DNA from: an uncultured Bacillota bacterium
Lineage (GTDB): Bacteria > Bacillota > Clostridia > Oscillospirales > Oscillospiraceae
Length of the DNA: 14,641 nucleotides
Assembly (NCBI GenBank): GCA_937890735.1
Contig: CALACZ010000083.1
Span: 1-14,641, forward strand
Reading direction: 5' to 3'
The notes under the pieces are model-generated. The model did no database searches. It was not told the origin of the DNA and saw only the letters and a program-made list of their open reading frames with translations. A program made the position numbers and the translations under genes. Numbering within the stretch: position 1 is the stretch's first letter; every line of letters starts with the position of its first letter. This document shows positions 1 through 6,302 of the stretch, in pieces.

Positions 1-38
1 AGTCAGAGTCCGGTGTGCTACCGTTACACAAATCCCCT
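1..38 (-). tRNA. tRNA-Gln (anticodon CUG), 5' half, cut by window edge
   Basis: Read on the minus strand from 38, the sequence folds as the 5' half of a tRNA. It has a 7-base acceptor strand AGGGGAT (38-32), two linker bases, a D stem GTGT/GCAC (29-26 with 18-15) around an AACGGTA loop, an anticodon stem CCGGA (13-9), and a loop CTCTGAC with anticodon CTG at 6-4. This anticodon reads CAG, glutamine. The CCGGACTCTGACT stretch is typical of bacterial tRNA-Gln. The 3' half lies beyond the left edge, so acceptor pairing cannot be tested. A near-perfect promoter 30-60 bases upstream supports the call, and more tRNAs may follow off-window. Confidence 0.85.
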
Positions 39-68
39 AAATGTGAGCTGCGCCGAAACGCAAATATT

Positions 69-96
69 ATTATACTGATTTCGGGATAATTGTCAA
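69..96 (-). promoter_or_regulatory. Sigma-A promoter for tRNA-Gln
   Basis: On the minus strand a perfect -35 box TTGACA (96-91) is followed after 16 bases by a perfect -10 box TATAAT (74-69). Transcription would start near 62, about 24 bases before the mature tRNA end. The flanks are AT-rich against a GC-rich background, as expected for a strong stable-RNA promoter. Confidence 0.85.
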
Positions 97-231
97 GTTT
101 AATTTCGCACTTTCTGCAAAAATTATTACGACGGCGATGCTCTGACGCGCTGTAAGCAAAATCGTCCAACGGCGGTACATTTTTACGCGTCCCTCGCCGC
201 ATATCCGCCGCGCGGGGCGGCAGACAGTTTT

Positions 232-260
232 TGCAAAGGAAACGCAAGTGGATTTTACTA
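232..260 (+). promoter_or_regulatory. Weak candidate sigma-G/F promoter for spoIVB
   Basis: The 240 bases between the tRNA promoter and spoIVB show no gene and no clear sigma-A promoter. The best match to forespore promoters is TGCAAA (232-237), then 16 bases, then TTTACTA (254-260), compared with TGNATA and CATNNTA. Several positions mismatch. It is offered because spoIVB of Bacillus subtilis is expressed in the forespore. Confidence 0.22.
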
Positions 261-336
261 GCGCGAGCGCCGGTTCTTTTTCCGCCGCGCAGACATATTA
301 ACAGGGCGGCAATTTGGCGGCAAGGAGGAGCAGGCG

Positions 337-1308
337 ATGAAACATCCAAATAAAACGCTGCGGCGCGTGCTGCTGGCGGCGGTGCTGGCGGTCAGCTTCT
401 GCGCGCAGGCGCTCGCGCTGCCGGCGTATCTCATCCCGGGCGGCAACGCCGTGGGCGTACGGCTCAACGCGCCGGGGCTGGTCATTACCGGGCTGGAGGA
501 CGGCGCGGCGGCGCAGACGGCGGGGCTGCGCTGCGGCGACCTCATTACAAAATGTGCGGGCAGCCCCGTGCGCTCGGCGCAGGCGCTCTCGCAGCGGCTG
601 CAAAGCGGCGAGGCGGTCGTTTTGCAGGTGCAGCGCGGCGGGCAGGCGGCGGAATTTCTGGTGCAGCCCGTGCGCAGCGGCACGCGCTGGCAGTTGGGCG
701 CGCAGGTGCGCGACCATATCTCCGGCATCGGCACGGTCACGTTTTATGACCCCGCGGACGGCACATTCGGCGCGCTGGGGCACGGCGTGAGCGGCTTTAC
801 GGACGCGCGGCTGCTGGAGATCGCGTCCGGCAGCCTCATCGGCGCGAGCGTGGCGGACGTGAGCCGGGGCGCGGCAGGTGCGCCGGGCGAGCTGCACGGG
901 ACGTTCGACCCCGGCAAAACGCTCGGCAGCGTGACGGCGAACACGCGCTGCGGGCTGTTCGGCACGGCGGCGGAGCTGCCGCAGCACACAGCGCTGCCCG
1001 TGGCGGCGCAGGAGCAGGTGCATACCGGCGCGGCGACGATTTTGGCGAACGTGCAGGGCGAGACGGTGGAGGAGTTCAGCATCCGCATCGAAAAGCTCTA
1101 CCCCGGCGCGCAGAACGGGCGCGACCTGCTGCTGCGCATCGACGACGAGGCGCTGCTAAAGCAGACCGGCGGCATCGTGCAGGGCATGAGCGGCAGCCCG
1201 ATCTTGCAGGACGGGCGCATCGTCGGCGCGGTGACGCACGTTCTGGTCAGTGACCCCGAGCGCGGCTACGGCATCTTTATTGAAAATATGTTAGAAGCGG
1301 TCGACTAG
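337..1308 (+). CDS. spoIVB: SpoIVB-type sporulation serine protease
   Basis: This 323-residue protein starts with a signal anchor (charged residues 1-10, hydrophobic 11-28). A PDZ domain follows (about 38-110; GLVITGLEDG and the CGDLI substrate-binding segment), then an S55 peptidase domain. Expected catalytic residues are present: His149 in FGALGHG, Asp270 in RIDDEALL, and Ser285 in VQGMSGSPIL. In Bacillus subtilis SpoIVB is secreted from the forespore, cuts SpoIVFA and so triggers pro-sigma-K processing in the mother cell. The protein is shorter than the Bacillus enzyme (about 425 residues), mostly before the PDZ domain. The start is fixed by AAGGAGG (320-326) ten bases upstream. spo0A, the usual next gene, is not here; a barstar gene converges instead. 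The gene implies an endospore former. Confidence 0.93.
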   Translation: MKHPNKTLRRVLLAAVLAVSFCAQALALPAYLIPGGNAVGVRLNAPGLVITGLEDGAAAQTAGLRCGDLITKCAGSPVRSAQALSQRLQSGEAVVLQVQRGGQAAEFLVQPVRSGTRWQLGAQVRDHISGIGTVTFYDPADGTFGALGHGVSGFTDARLLEIASGSLIGASVADVSRGAAGAPGELHGTFDPGKTLGSVTANTRCGLFGTAAELPQHTALPVAAQEQVHTGAATILANVQGETVEEFSIRIEKLYPGAQNGRDLLLRIDDEALLKQTGGIVQGMSGSPILQDGRIVGAVTHVLVSDPERGYGIFIENMLEAVD

Positions 1309-1349
1309 CCGACTTTTGTCAAGAAAATGTGTTGGACGCTCTGACAGAG

Positions 1350-1375
1350 AAAGCGTGGACTTCCGTCCACGCTTT
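1350..1375. terminator. Stem-loop between convergent spoIVB and barstar gene
   Basis: Arms AAAGCGTGGAC (1350-1360) and GTCCACGCTTT (1365-1375) pair perfectly over 11 bases around a TTCC loop. The stem lies between two convergent genes and ends five bases before the barstar stop codon. The U-tract is only the TTT of the stem on either strand, so termination is likely but not strong. Confidence 0.6.
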
Positions 1376-1379
1376 CGCG

Positions 1380-1673
1380 TCAGTCGACAATCTCGTATCC
1401 GAAGGGGCAACCCCAAGAAGCTCGCCGCTCTTTGCAACGATCCATAATTTTATGCATCTTATCCAGATGTTTCCTCAAATCTTTAGCCACTGTATGCTCC
1501 CCTACGATTTTTATATAGTCTACAGGGCTATCAATGCTCAATGAATCCCAAAAAGCACTCCAATTTTCCCCATAGTATTCAGGAAAATCCAGTGCAATTT
1601 TAATACGCTGATGCAATTCCCCTAAATACTTGCAATCTGTTAAGTCCAATACTGCTTCAACTCTGTCTTCCAT
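1380..1673 (-). CDS. Barstar-family ribonuclease inhibitor
   Basis: The 97-residue product has barstar size and its signature: a beta strand (EAVLDLTDC), a helix with LGELHQRIKIALDFPEYYGENW (14-38), and the following AFWDSL segment. Barstar inhibits the extracellular RNase barnase by covering its active site; relatives guard against contact-dependent and other RNase toxins. The start is supported by GGAGG (1685-1681) eight bases upstream. No barnase-like nuclease lies in this window, so it looks like an orphan immunity gene. Base composition is visibly AT-richer than in the flanking genes, which points to recent transfer. The function of inhibiting a particular RNase is inferred from family only. 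Confidence 0.85.
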   Translation of the reverse strand: MEDRVEAVLDLTDCKYLGELHQRIKIALDFPEYYGENWSAFWDSLSIDSPVDYIKIVGEHTVAKDLRKHLDKMHKIMDRCKERRASWGCPFGYEIVD

Positions 1674-1692
1674 TGCTTATCCTCCAATCACT

Positions 1693-1761
1693 TCAAGGAA
1701 TGAATATATCCAATTTCCCTTTGGTCAGAATCGTTCCGCGGATCTGCTTGTGTATCACCAT
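1693..1761 (-). CDS. Possible 22-residue ORF ahead of the barstar gene
   Basis: An ATG at 1761 lies eight bases after a full AGGAGG (1775-1770) and opens a 22-codon frame ending at TGA 1693, twenty bases before the barstar start. The peptide begins MVIHKQIRGTIL and ends LDIFIP; I do not recognise it. It could be a leader peptide, the remnant of a deleted toxin gene that once preceded barstar, or chance. The strong ribosome site and the position in front of an immunity gene are the only support. Confidence 0.3.
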   Translation of the reverse strand: MVIHKQIRGTILTKGKLDIFIP

Positions 1762-1809
1762 CGCTTATACCTCCTACTATAGTGTCTTTATTGGAATATT
1801 ACAAGGTGA

Positions 1810-1830
1810 TTCTACACATTTTGTGTAGAA
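1810..1830. promoter_or_regulatory. 21-base palindrome, candidate operator
   Basis: TTCTACACA (1810-1818) and TGTGTAGAA (1822-1830) are perfect inverted 9-base arms around TTT. It sits in the divergent gap between the barstar unit and the lipoate operon, 36-48 bases upstream of the barstar-side ribosome site. There is no U-tract, so an operator reading is favoured over a terminator. Length and symmetry would suit a dimeric repressor. No regulator gene is adjacent. Confidence 0.45.
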
Positions 1831-1956
1831 AAGTCTGTCGAAACATGGGAAATGCCTGTCAGATCACAAAAACCACCGTTTATGTCAAGCTCAAATCGGC
1901 AAAGGGTATTCTCTTATCATACAGTAAAACGGCATTGCCGTATTGTGTCCGGTCAG

Positions 1957-1985
1957 TTGACTTTTGGGCAAAAAAACGGTACTAT
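1957..1985 (+). promoter_or_regulatory. Sigma-A promoter of the lipoate operon
   Basis: TTGACT (1957-1962), a 17-base spacer, and TACTAT (1980-1985) give a good sigma-A promoter. Transcription would begin near 1992, leaving a leader of about 22 bases that still holds the ribosome site AAGGGGG (1999-2005). A 13-base palindrome, ACGGCA-T-TGCCGT (1929-1941), lies just upstream and may bind a regulator. Confidence 0.7.
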
Positions 1986-2013
1986 ACCACTGGAAACAAA
2001 GGGGGTCGCCGGG

Positions 2014-2952
2014 ATGGTTTATTATGTGAATAACTCGCACGACCCGTTTTACAATCAGGCGTTTGAGGAATATCTGTTCCGCAATGCGCCGGAGGAGGAC
2101 GTGCTGCTGCTCTGGCGCAGCCGCCCGGCGGTGGTGTGCGGGAGCTATCAGAACCTCTTCGCCGAGGCACACCTGCCCACGGCGCGTGCAAAGGGCGTGT
2201 CGATCGTCCGCCGGGAGACGGGCGGCGGCGCGGTGTATCACGACCTCGGAAACGTCAACTATACCCGCATCTGCCGCTGCGAGGACGGGCACGCCGACTA
2301 CGGGCGCTTCATCCTGCCCGTGGTGGACGCGCTGCGGCGCATGGGCGTAAACGCCCGCATGAACCGCACCTGCGATATTGCCATCGGCGACGAAAAAATA
2401 TCCGGCAGTGCACAGAAGATCGCGGGCGCGCGCGTGCTGCACCACGGGACGCTGCTGTATGATACCGATCTCACCGCGCTGCGGTCGCTTGCAAACGGCG
2501 CGCGCAGCCACTACAGCACAAAGGGCATCGCGTCCGTGCCGCAGCCGGTCACGAACATCTCCGCGCACTGGAACGCGGGGCTGCCGGTGGAGGCGTTCGA
2601 GCAGATGCTGCTGCGCGAGCTGACAGGGGAACACGCGCAGCGCGCGGAGCTGCCCGCCGGGGCGCTGGACGAAATTGCGCGGCTGGCGCGCGAAAAATAC
2701 GCAAGCTGGCAGTGGACATATGGCAAAACGCCCGCGTTTACCTTTGAAAACAAAGCCGTCTTTGCCGGCAGCCCCGTCACGGTGCGCTACGAGGCAAAGC
2801 ACGGCGTGATCTTACAGATCGCGTGCGAGGGCGCACCGCCCGCGCTGAAAGAATTGGAAGGAAAACTCACCGGCTGCCCGCTCGACCCCGATGTGCTCGC
2901 GCCGCTGTGCCGCGCCGCGGGGGACGAAGGCTTCTGGAAGCTGCTGTTTTAG
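2014..2952 (+). CDS. lplA: Lipoate-protein ligase (LplA type), first copy
   Basis: This 312-residue protein belongs to the biotin/lipoate ligase family. Residues 66-84 hold the canonical lipoate-site motif RRETGGGAVYHDLGNVNYT. Lys128 in DEKISGSAQ is the expected catalytic lysine, followed by LHHGTLLYDTDL. Residues from about 225 (KYASWQWTYGKTPAF) form the C-terminal accessory domain found in true ATP-dependent ligases. The enzyme would activate lipoate (or octanoate) with ATP and attach it to a lysine of lipoyl domains. An upstream in-frame extension to 1852 is open, but the promoter at 1957-1985 and AAGGGGG at 1999-2005 fix ATG 2014. In the usual RND motif before the lysine the Asn is replaced (RTCD). 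First gene of a four-gene operon. Confidence 0.9.
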   Translation: MVYYVNNSHDPFYNQAFEEYLFRNAPEEDVLLLWRSRPAVVCGSYQNLFAEAHLPTARAKGVSIVRRETGGGAVYHDLGNVNYTRICRCEDGHADYGRFILPVVDALRRMGVNARMNRTCDIAIGDEKISGSAQKIAGARVLHHGTLLYDTDLTALRSLANGARSHYSTKGIASVPQPVTNISAHWNAGLPVEAFEQMLLRELTGEHAQRAELPAGALDEIARLAREKYASWQWTYGKTPAFTFENKAVFAGSPVTVRYEAKHGVILQIACEGAPPALKELEGKLTGCPLDPDVLAPLCRAAGDEGFWKLLF

Positions 2953-2963
2953 GAGGAATTACG

Positions 2964-3200
2964 ATGAAAAACGAACTGAAAATGCCGAAGCTGCGCCCGG
3001 AGATGGAGCGCGGCGTGCTGTGCGCGTGGCTCAAAGAGCCGGGCGAGGCGTATCACAAGGGCGAGGCGATCTTTGAGATCGAGACCGAAAAGGTTGTCAA
3101 CCAGGTCGAGGCGGAGCAGGACGGCGTGATGGGCCGCCAGCTCGTGGAAGAGGGCGACGAGGTCGCCGTCGGCGCGCCGATCGCCGAGGTGGAGGACTGA
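2964..3200 (+). CDS. Free-standing lipoyl-domain protein
   Basis: The 78-residue product is a single lipoyl/biotinyl domain and nothing else. Lys43 in IETEKVVNQVEA sits at the hairpin position where lipoate is attached, and the DGVMGRQLVEEGDEVAVGAPIAE end is typical. The motif resembles the lipoyl domains of 2-oxoacid dehydrogenase E2 chains more than the glycine-cleavage H protein. There is no E2 catalytic or subunit-binding domain. The start follows AGGAGG (2951-2956). It ends in TGATG, sharing one base with lipA. Between a ligase and lipoyl synthase it could be a dedicated lipoate carrier, a donor for lipoyl relay, or the acceptor of a complex encoded elsewhere. Domain call is firm; role is unknown. 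Confidence 0.88.
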   Translation: MKNELKMPKLRPEMERGVLCAWLKEPGEAYHKGEAIFEIETEKVVNQVEAEQDGVMGRQLVEEGDEVAVGAPIAEVED

Positions 3201-4069
3201 TGGCTGCGTATCAGAAAAAGCCGGACTGGCTCAAGGTGCAGTATAACCGCGAGGCGGTGGAAGAGGTCGCAAAGCTCATGAAGGACCTCAAGCTCAACAC
3301 CGTCTGCAAGGAGGCAAACTGCCCCAATCTCGGCGAATGCTATAAAAAACATACCGCCACGTTCATGGTCATGGGCAGCGCCTGCACGCGCAACTGCCGC
3401 TTCTGCAACGTTTCGTGCGCAAAGCCGCAGCCGCTTGACCCGGACGAGCCGCGGCATCTTGCCGAGGTGGCGAAAAAGCTCGACCTGCGGCACGTTGTGG
3501 TGACGCAGGTCACGCGCGACGATCTGCCCGACGGCGGCGCTGCGCACATGGCGGCGGTCGTGTGCGCGGTGCATGAGACTTGCCCCGGCACGACCGTGGA
3601 GGTGCTCATCTCCGACCTCAAGGGCAGCGAGGACGCGCTGCGCGTCGTGCTGGACGCAAAGCCGGAGGTGCTCAACCACAATGTGGAGATGGTCTCGCGG
3701 CTGTATCACGATGTGCGCCCGCAGGCGCGCTATGAGCGCTCGCTCAAGGTCCTCTCCGACAGCAAAAAATTCGCGCCCGGCATCCTGACCAAGACCGGCT
3801 TTATGCTGGGGCTCGGCGAGACGGACGAGGAGGTCTATGCGCTGATGGACGATATTCGCGCCACCGGCTGCGACATTCTCACCATTTCGCAGTATCTTCA
3901 GCCCACGCCGCAGCACTGGGCGCTTCAGCGCTATGTGACGCCGGAGGAATTTGCACGCTTTAAGGACATCGCCATGGAAAAGGGCTTCAAATTCGTTGCC
4001 AGCAGCCCGCTGGTGCGCAGCTCGTACCGCGCGGCGGAGGCGTTTGAGGCGGCGGAAGGACGCGTATGA
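3200..4069 (+). CDS. lipA: Lipoyl synthase LipA
   Basis: LipA inserts two sulfur atoms into protein-bound octanoyl groups using radical SAM chemistry. The 289-residue protein shows all hallmarks: auxiliary-cluster cysteines Cys36, Cys41, Cys47 (CKEANCPNLGEC), radical-SAM cysteines Cys62, Cys66, Cys69 (CTRNCRFC), the TRDDLPDGG segment, GFMLGLGET, and the C-terminal RSSY (273-276) whose serine binds the auxiliary cluster. Length is normal. It overlaps the lipoyl-domain gene by one base and the next ligase by four (ATGA), so translational coupling is expected. No LipB/LipM octanoyltransferase is visible here; octanoyl substrate would have to come from the flanking ligases or from a gene elsewhere. 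Confidence 0.96.
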   Translation: MAAYQKKPDWLKVQYNREAVEEVAKLMKDLKLNTVCKEANCPNLGECYKKHTATFMVMGSACTRNCRFCNVSCAKPQPLDPDEPRHLAEVAKKLDLRHVVVTQVTRDDLPDGGAAHMAAVVCAVHETCPGTTVEVLISDLKGSEDALRVVLDAKPEVLNHNVEMVSRLYHDVRPQARYERSLKVLSDSKKFAPGILTKTGFMLGLGETDEEVYALMDDIRATGCDILTISQYLQPTPQHWALQRYVTPEEFARFKDIAMEKGFKFVASSPLVRSSYRAAEAFEAAEGRV

Positions 4070-5046
4070 TCTACATCGAAACAGGCTCGGATAACGTTTA
4101 TTTCAACTTCGGTCTGGAGCTGTATTTTGCGGCGGAAAAGAAGCTCGATGAGCCGGTGCTGCTCTTCTGGCGCACCACGCCCACGCTCATGGTCGGAAAA
4201 TATCAGAACACGCTCGAGGAGATCAACCAGACCTACGCCGAGCAGCACGGCATCCAGGTGGTGCGGCGGCTGTCCGGCGGCGGGACGATCTATACCGACC
4301 CCGGCGGCTGGCAGTTTACGTTCATTGATTATAATGAGGACGCGCAGATCACGTTTACGCAGTACATTGCCCCGGTGGTGGACGCGCTGCGGGCGCTGGG
4401 CGTTCCGGCGGAATTTAACGGGCGCAATGACCTTGTCATAGAGGGAAAGAAATTCTCCGGCAACGCGCAGTATAAGCAGGGCGGCACGACGGTGCATCAC
4501 GGCTCGCTGCTGTTCTCAACCGACATCGCGCAGATGGTCGCGTCCACTACGGTCGATCCGTATAAGATTTTGTCCAAGAGCATCAAATCCGTGCGCGACC
4601 GGGTGACGAATATCTTCGAGCACCTGCCGCAGCCGATGGATACCGACGCGTTCAAACGGCACATGGTGCGCTATCTTATGCGCGGCAGCGAGAAAACCTA
4701 CACGCCCACGGCGCAGGATCTTGCGCGCATCCGGGAGTTAGCTAGAGAGCGCTTTGACAATTGGCAGTGCAAATACGGCGCGAACCCCAAATTTGAGATC
4801 GTCAAAACGGGGCGCTTCGCGGGCGGCAAGATGGAGTTCCGGCTCACGGTCAAAAAGGGCGTCATTCAGGGCGCGGCGGTGAGCGGCGACTTTTTCGCCG
4901 CCGAGCGGGCGGAGGGTCTTGCGCAGTGCGTGATCGGCTGCGCGTATGAAAAGTCCGCCGTGCTTGCCGCACTGCAAAACGCCAACATGGACGGCGCGGT
5001 CTACGGCGTGAGCGCCGCGGAGATCGCTGCCCTGATCACAGAGTAA
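4066..5046 (+). CDS. Lipoate-protein ligase family protein, second divergent copy
   Basis: This 326-residue protein is a paralogue of the first ligase. It keeps RRLSGGG (67-73), RNDL followed by Lys129 in EGKKFSGNAQ, VHHGSLLF, and the C-terminal accessory domain (RFDNWQCKYGANPKF, then GRFAGGKMEFRLTVKKG). It differs where the first copy is canonical: after the glycine triplet it reads TIYTDPGGWQFTF in place of AVYHDLGNVNYT. That changes the acyl pocket edge and suggests a different acyl or protein substrate, for example octanoate or the adjacent small lipoyl protein. This is inference. It starts inside the lipA stop (ATGA) and ends just before a terminator hairpin. Confidence 0.88.
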   Translation: MIYIETGSDNVYFNFGLELYFAAEKKLDEPVLLFWRTTPTLMVGKYQNTLEEINQTYAEQHGIQVVRRLSGGGTIYTDPGGWQFTFIDYNEDAQITFTQYIAPVVDALRALGVPAEFNGRNDLVIEGKKFSGNAQYKQGGTTVHHGSLLFSTDIAQMVASTTVDPYKILSKSIKSVRDRVTNIFEHLPQPMDTDAFKRHMVRYLMRGSEKTYTPTAQDLARIRELARERFDNWQCKYGANPKFEIVKTGRFAGGKMEFRLTVKKGVIQGAAVSGDFFAAERAEGLAQCVIGCAYEKSAVLAALQNANMDGAVYGVSAAEIAALITE

Positions 5047-5048
5047 CA

Positions 5049-5079
5049 AAAAAGCGGCGTCTGAACGATGCCGCTTTTT
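5049..5079 (+). terminator. Terminator after the lipoate operon
   Basis: AAAAAGCGGC (5049-5058) pairs with GCCGCTTTTT (5070-5079); three inner pairs extend the stem. The stem ends in five T, giving a rho-independent terminator three bases after the second ligase stop. The Nudix ribosome site begins only six bases later. Confidence 0.85.
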
Positions 5080-5095
5080 GCACAGGGAGGATGTT

Positions 5096-5656
5096 ATGAC
5101 GCTTTTGGAGACCATCCGGGAGTTTACCCCCGGCTGCGAGCAGGAGGAAGCCGACCGGCGGCTGATGCTTTCCTATATGGAGCGGTTCCCGCAGCTGCTC
5201 ACGCGCGAGAACGAGACGGCGCATTTTACCGCCTCGTGCTGGATCGTCACGCCCGACCAGTCGCGCGTGCTGATGGCGTATCACAATCAGTACGATTCGT
5301 GGGCGTGGCTCGGCGGGCACGCGGACGGCGAAAGCGACCTGCTCTCGGTCGCGCTGCGCGAGGCGCGCGAGGAGTCGGGGCTGCGCGAGGTAAGGGCGGT
5401 GCGCAATACGCCGCTGTCTCTGGAAATTCTGGCGGTGCAGCCGCACGAAAAGCGCGGGAGGTTCGTCCCCGCGCATCTGCATCTGAACCTGACGTATCTG
5501 CTCAAAGCCGACCCCGCGCAGGCGCTTGCCTGCAAGCCGGATGAAAATTCCGGCGTTTGCTGGTTTTCGCCGTGGGACGCGGTGCAGGCGGCGAGCGAGG
5601 CGTTCATGCGCCCCATTTACCGCAAGCTCATCGAGCGCGTTGCATTATTGTATTGA
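5096..5656 (+). CDS. Nudix hydrolase
   Basis: A 186-residue Nudix-domain protein. The Nudix box spans Gly74-Leu96 with the metal-binding core REAREESGL (88-96) intact. The first conserved glutamate of the box is Ser80, in GGHADGESD; I recall that related GGHADG-type subfamilies also vary here, so activity is not excluded. Substrate, probably a nucleoside diphosphate derivative, cannot be told. GGGAGG (5085-5090) five bases upstream fixes ATG 5096; a TTG start at 5078 would lie in the terminator. With no room for a promoter after that terminator, expression may depend on read-through from the lipoate operon. It converges on rlmH with only three bases between stops. Confidence 0.88.
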   Translation: MTLLETIREFTPGCEQEEADRRLMLSYMERFPQLLTRENETAHFTASCWIVTPDQSRVLMAYHNQYDSWAWLGGHADGESDLLSVALREAREESGLREVRAVRNTPLSLEILAVQPHEKRGRFVPAHLHLNLTYLLKADPAQALACKPDENSGVCWFSPWDAVQAASEAFMRPIYRKLIERVALLY

Positions 5657-5659
5657 ATC

Positions 5660-6142
5660 CTATTTGTGATACTTGCTGCCCGCCTGGATCGCCTCGGCGC
5701 GGTAGAGCTGCTCGAGCGCCATGACGCGCGCGAGATGGTGCGGGAACGTCATCGGCGACATCGAAAGGCGAAAGTCCGCCTGTTTTTTGAACACCTCGTC
5801 CAGCCCGAACGACGAGCCGATCACAAAGCAGGCGCTGCTTTTGCCGCCCTTTTTCACGCGTGCGAGCGTCTCGGCGAGGGCTTCGGACGAGAGGGGTTTG
5901 CCTTCAATGGCAAACGCGCACACCCAGCTCCCCTTGGGGATCTTGCGCCGGATGGCGTCCGCCTCGCACGCGAGCGCCTGCGCGATCTGCGCCTGCGACG
6001 GAGCGTCGGGCAGCTTTTCCTCCGGCAGCTCCAGAAGCGAAAAATCGGCGTAGGCGCGCAGGCGCTTTTGATATTCCGCCGCCGCGTCCAGATAAAATTT
6101 TTCCTTGAGCTTGCCCACACAGATGAGCGTGAGTGAAAACAT
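5660..6142 (-). CDS. rlmH: 23S rRNA pseudouridine-1915 N3-methyltransferase RlmH
   Basis: RlmH is a small SPOUT methyltransferase that methylates pseudouridine 1915 in helix 69 of 23S rRNA on the assembled 70S ribosome. The 160-residue length is normal. Motifs: EGKPLSSEALA (80-90), CFVIGSSFGLDE (105-116, the SAM-binding loop), LSMSPMTFPHHLARVMALEQ (126-145), LYRA, and the closing YHK. The family usually has IGGSxG; here the second glycine is serine, a mild change. The start is fixed by AGGAGG (6154-6149) six bases upstream. It is divergent from metV and shares an unusual promoter region with it. Confidence 0.95.
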   Translation of the reverse strand: MFSLTLICVGKLKEKFYLDAAAEYQKRLRAYADFSLLELPEEKLPDAPSQAQIAQALACEADAIRRKIPKGSWVCAFAIEGKPLSSEALAETLARVKKGGKSSACFVIGSSFGLDEVFKKQADFRLSMSPMTFPHHLARVMALEQLYRAEAIQAGSKYHK

Positions 6143-6180
6143 AGCGCGTCCTCCTAAGTAACCAAACGGTTCTCGCCCCC

Positions 6181-6209
6181 AGTGTACCGCACCCGCGCGG
6201 GAAAAACAA
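6181..6209 (-). promoter_or_regulatory. Candidate promoter of rlmH
   Basis: On the minus strand TTGTTT (6209-6204), 17 bases, then TACACT (6186-6181). The match is moderate. The last bases of its spacer plus the first two bases of its -10 are identical to those of the metV promoter, forming a 14-base inverted repeat. Confidence 0.45.
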
Positions 6210-6273
6210 GGCGCGGTTTGGGAAATTTCGGCGATTTTTTGTTGAAATTTTTGATTCTGGCAGGCAAAGGCGG

Positions 6274-6302
6274 TTGATTTTGCGGCGCGGGTGCGGTATC
6301 AT
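6274..6302 (+). promoter_or_regulatory. Sigma-A promoter of metV-metF
   Basis: TTGATT (6274-6279), a 17-base spacer, and TATCAT (6297-6302). Start of transcription is expected near 6309, giving a leader of about 78 bases before metV. The leader carries a hairpin at 6315-6337: CGCAG and GTGC arms closing on GCAC and CTGCG with one bulged T and a four-base loop. Confidence 0.7.

Noticed and set aside
298..1088. Long minus-strand ORFs opposite spoIVB
   Set aside because: They are Arg/Ala-rich shadow frames caused by GC-rich codons, with no ribosome sites; spoIVB on the plus strand explains the region.
1776..1781. TATAGT as -10 box for the barstar unit
   Set aside because: It abuts the AGGAGG site, so transcription would start after the ribosome site.
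1852..2013. 54-codon N-terminal extension of the first lipoate ligase
   Set aside because: A good promoter lies inside it (1957-1985), a ribosome site precedes ATG 2014, and the family homology begins at MVYYVNN.
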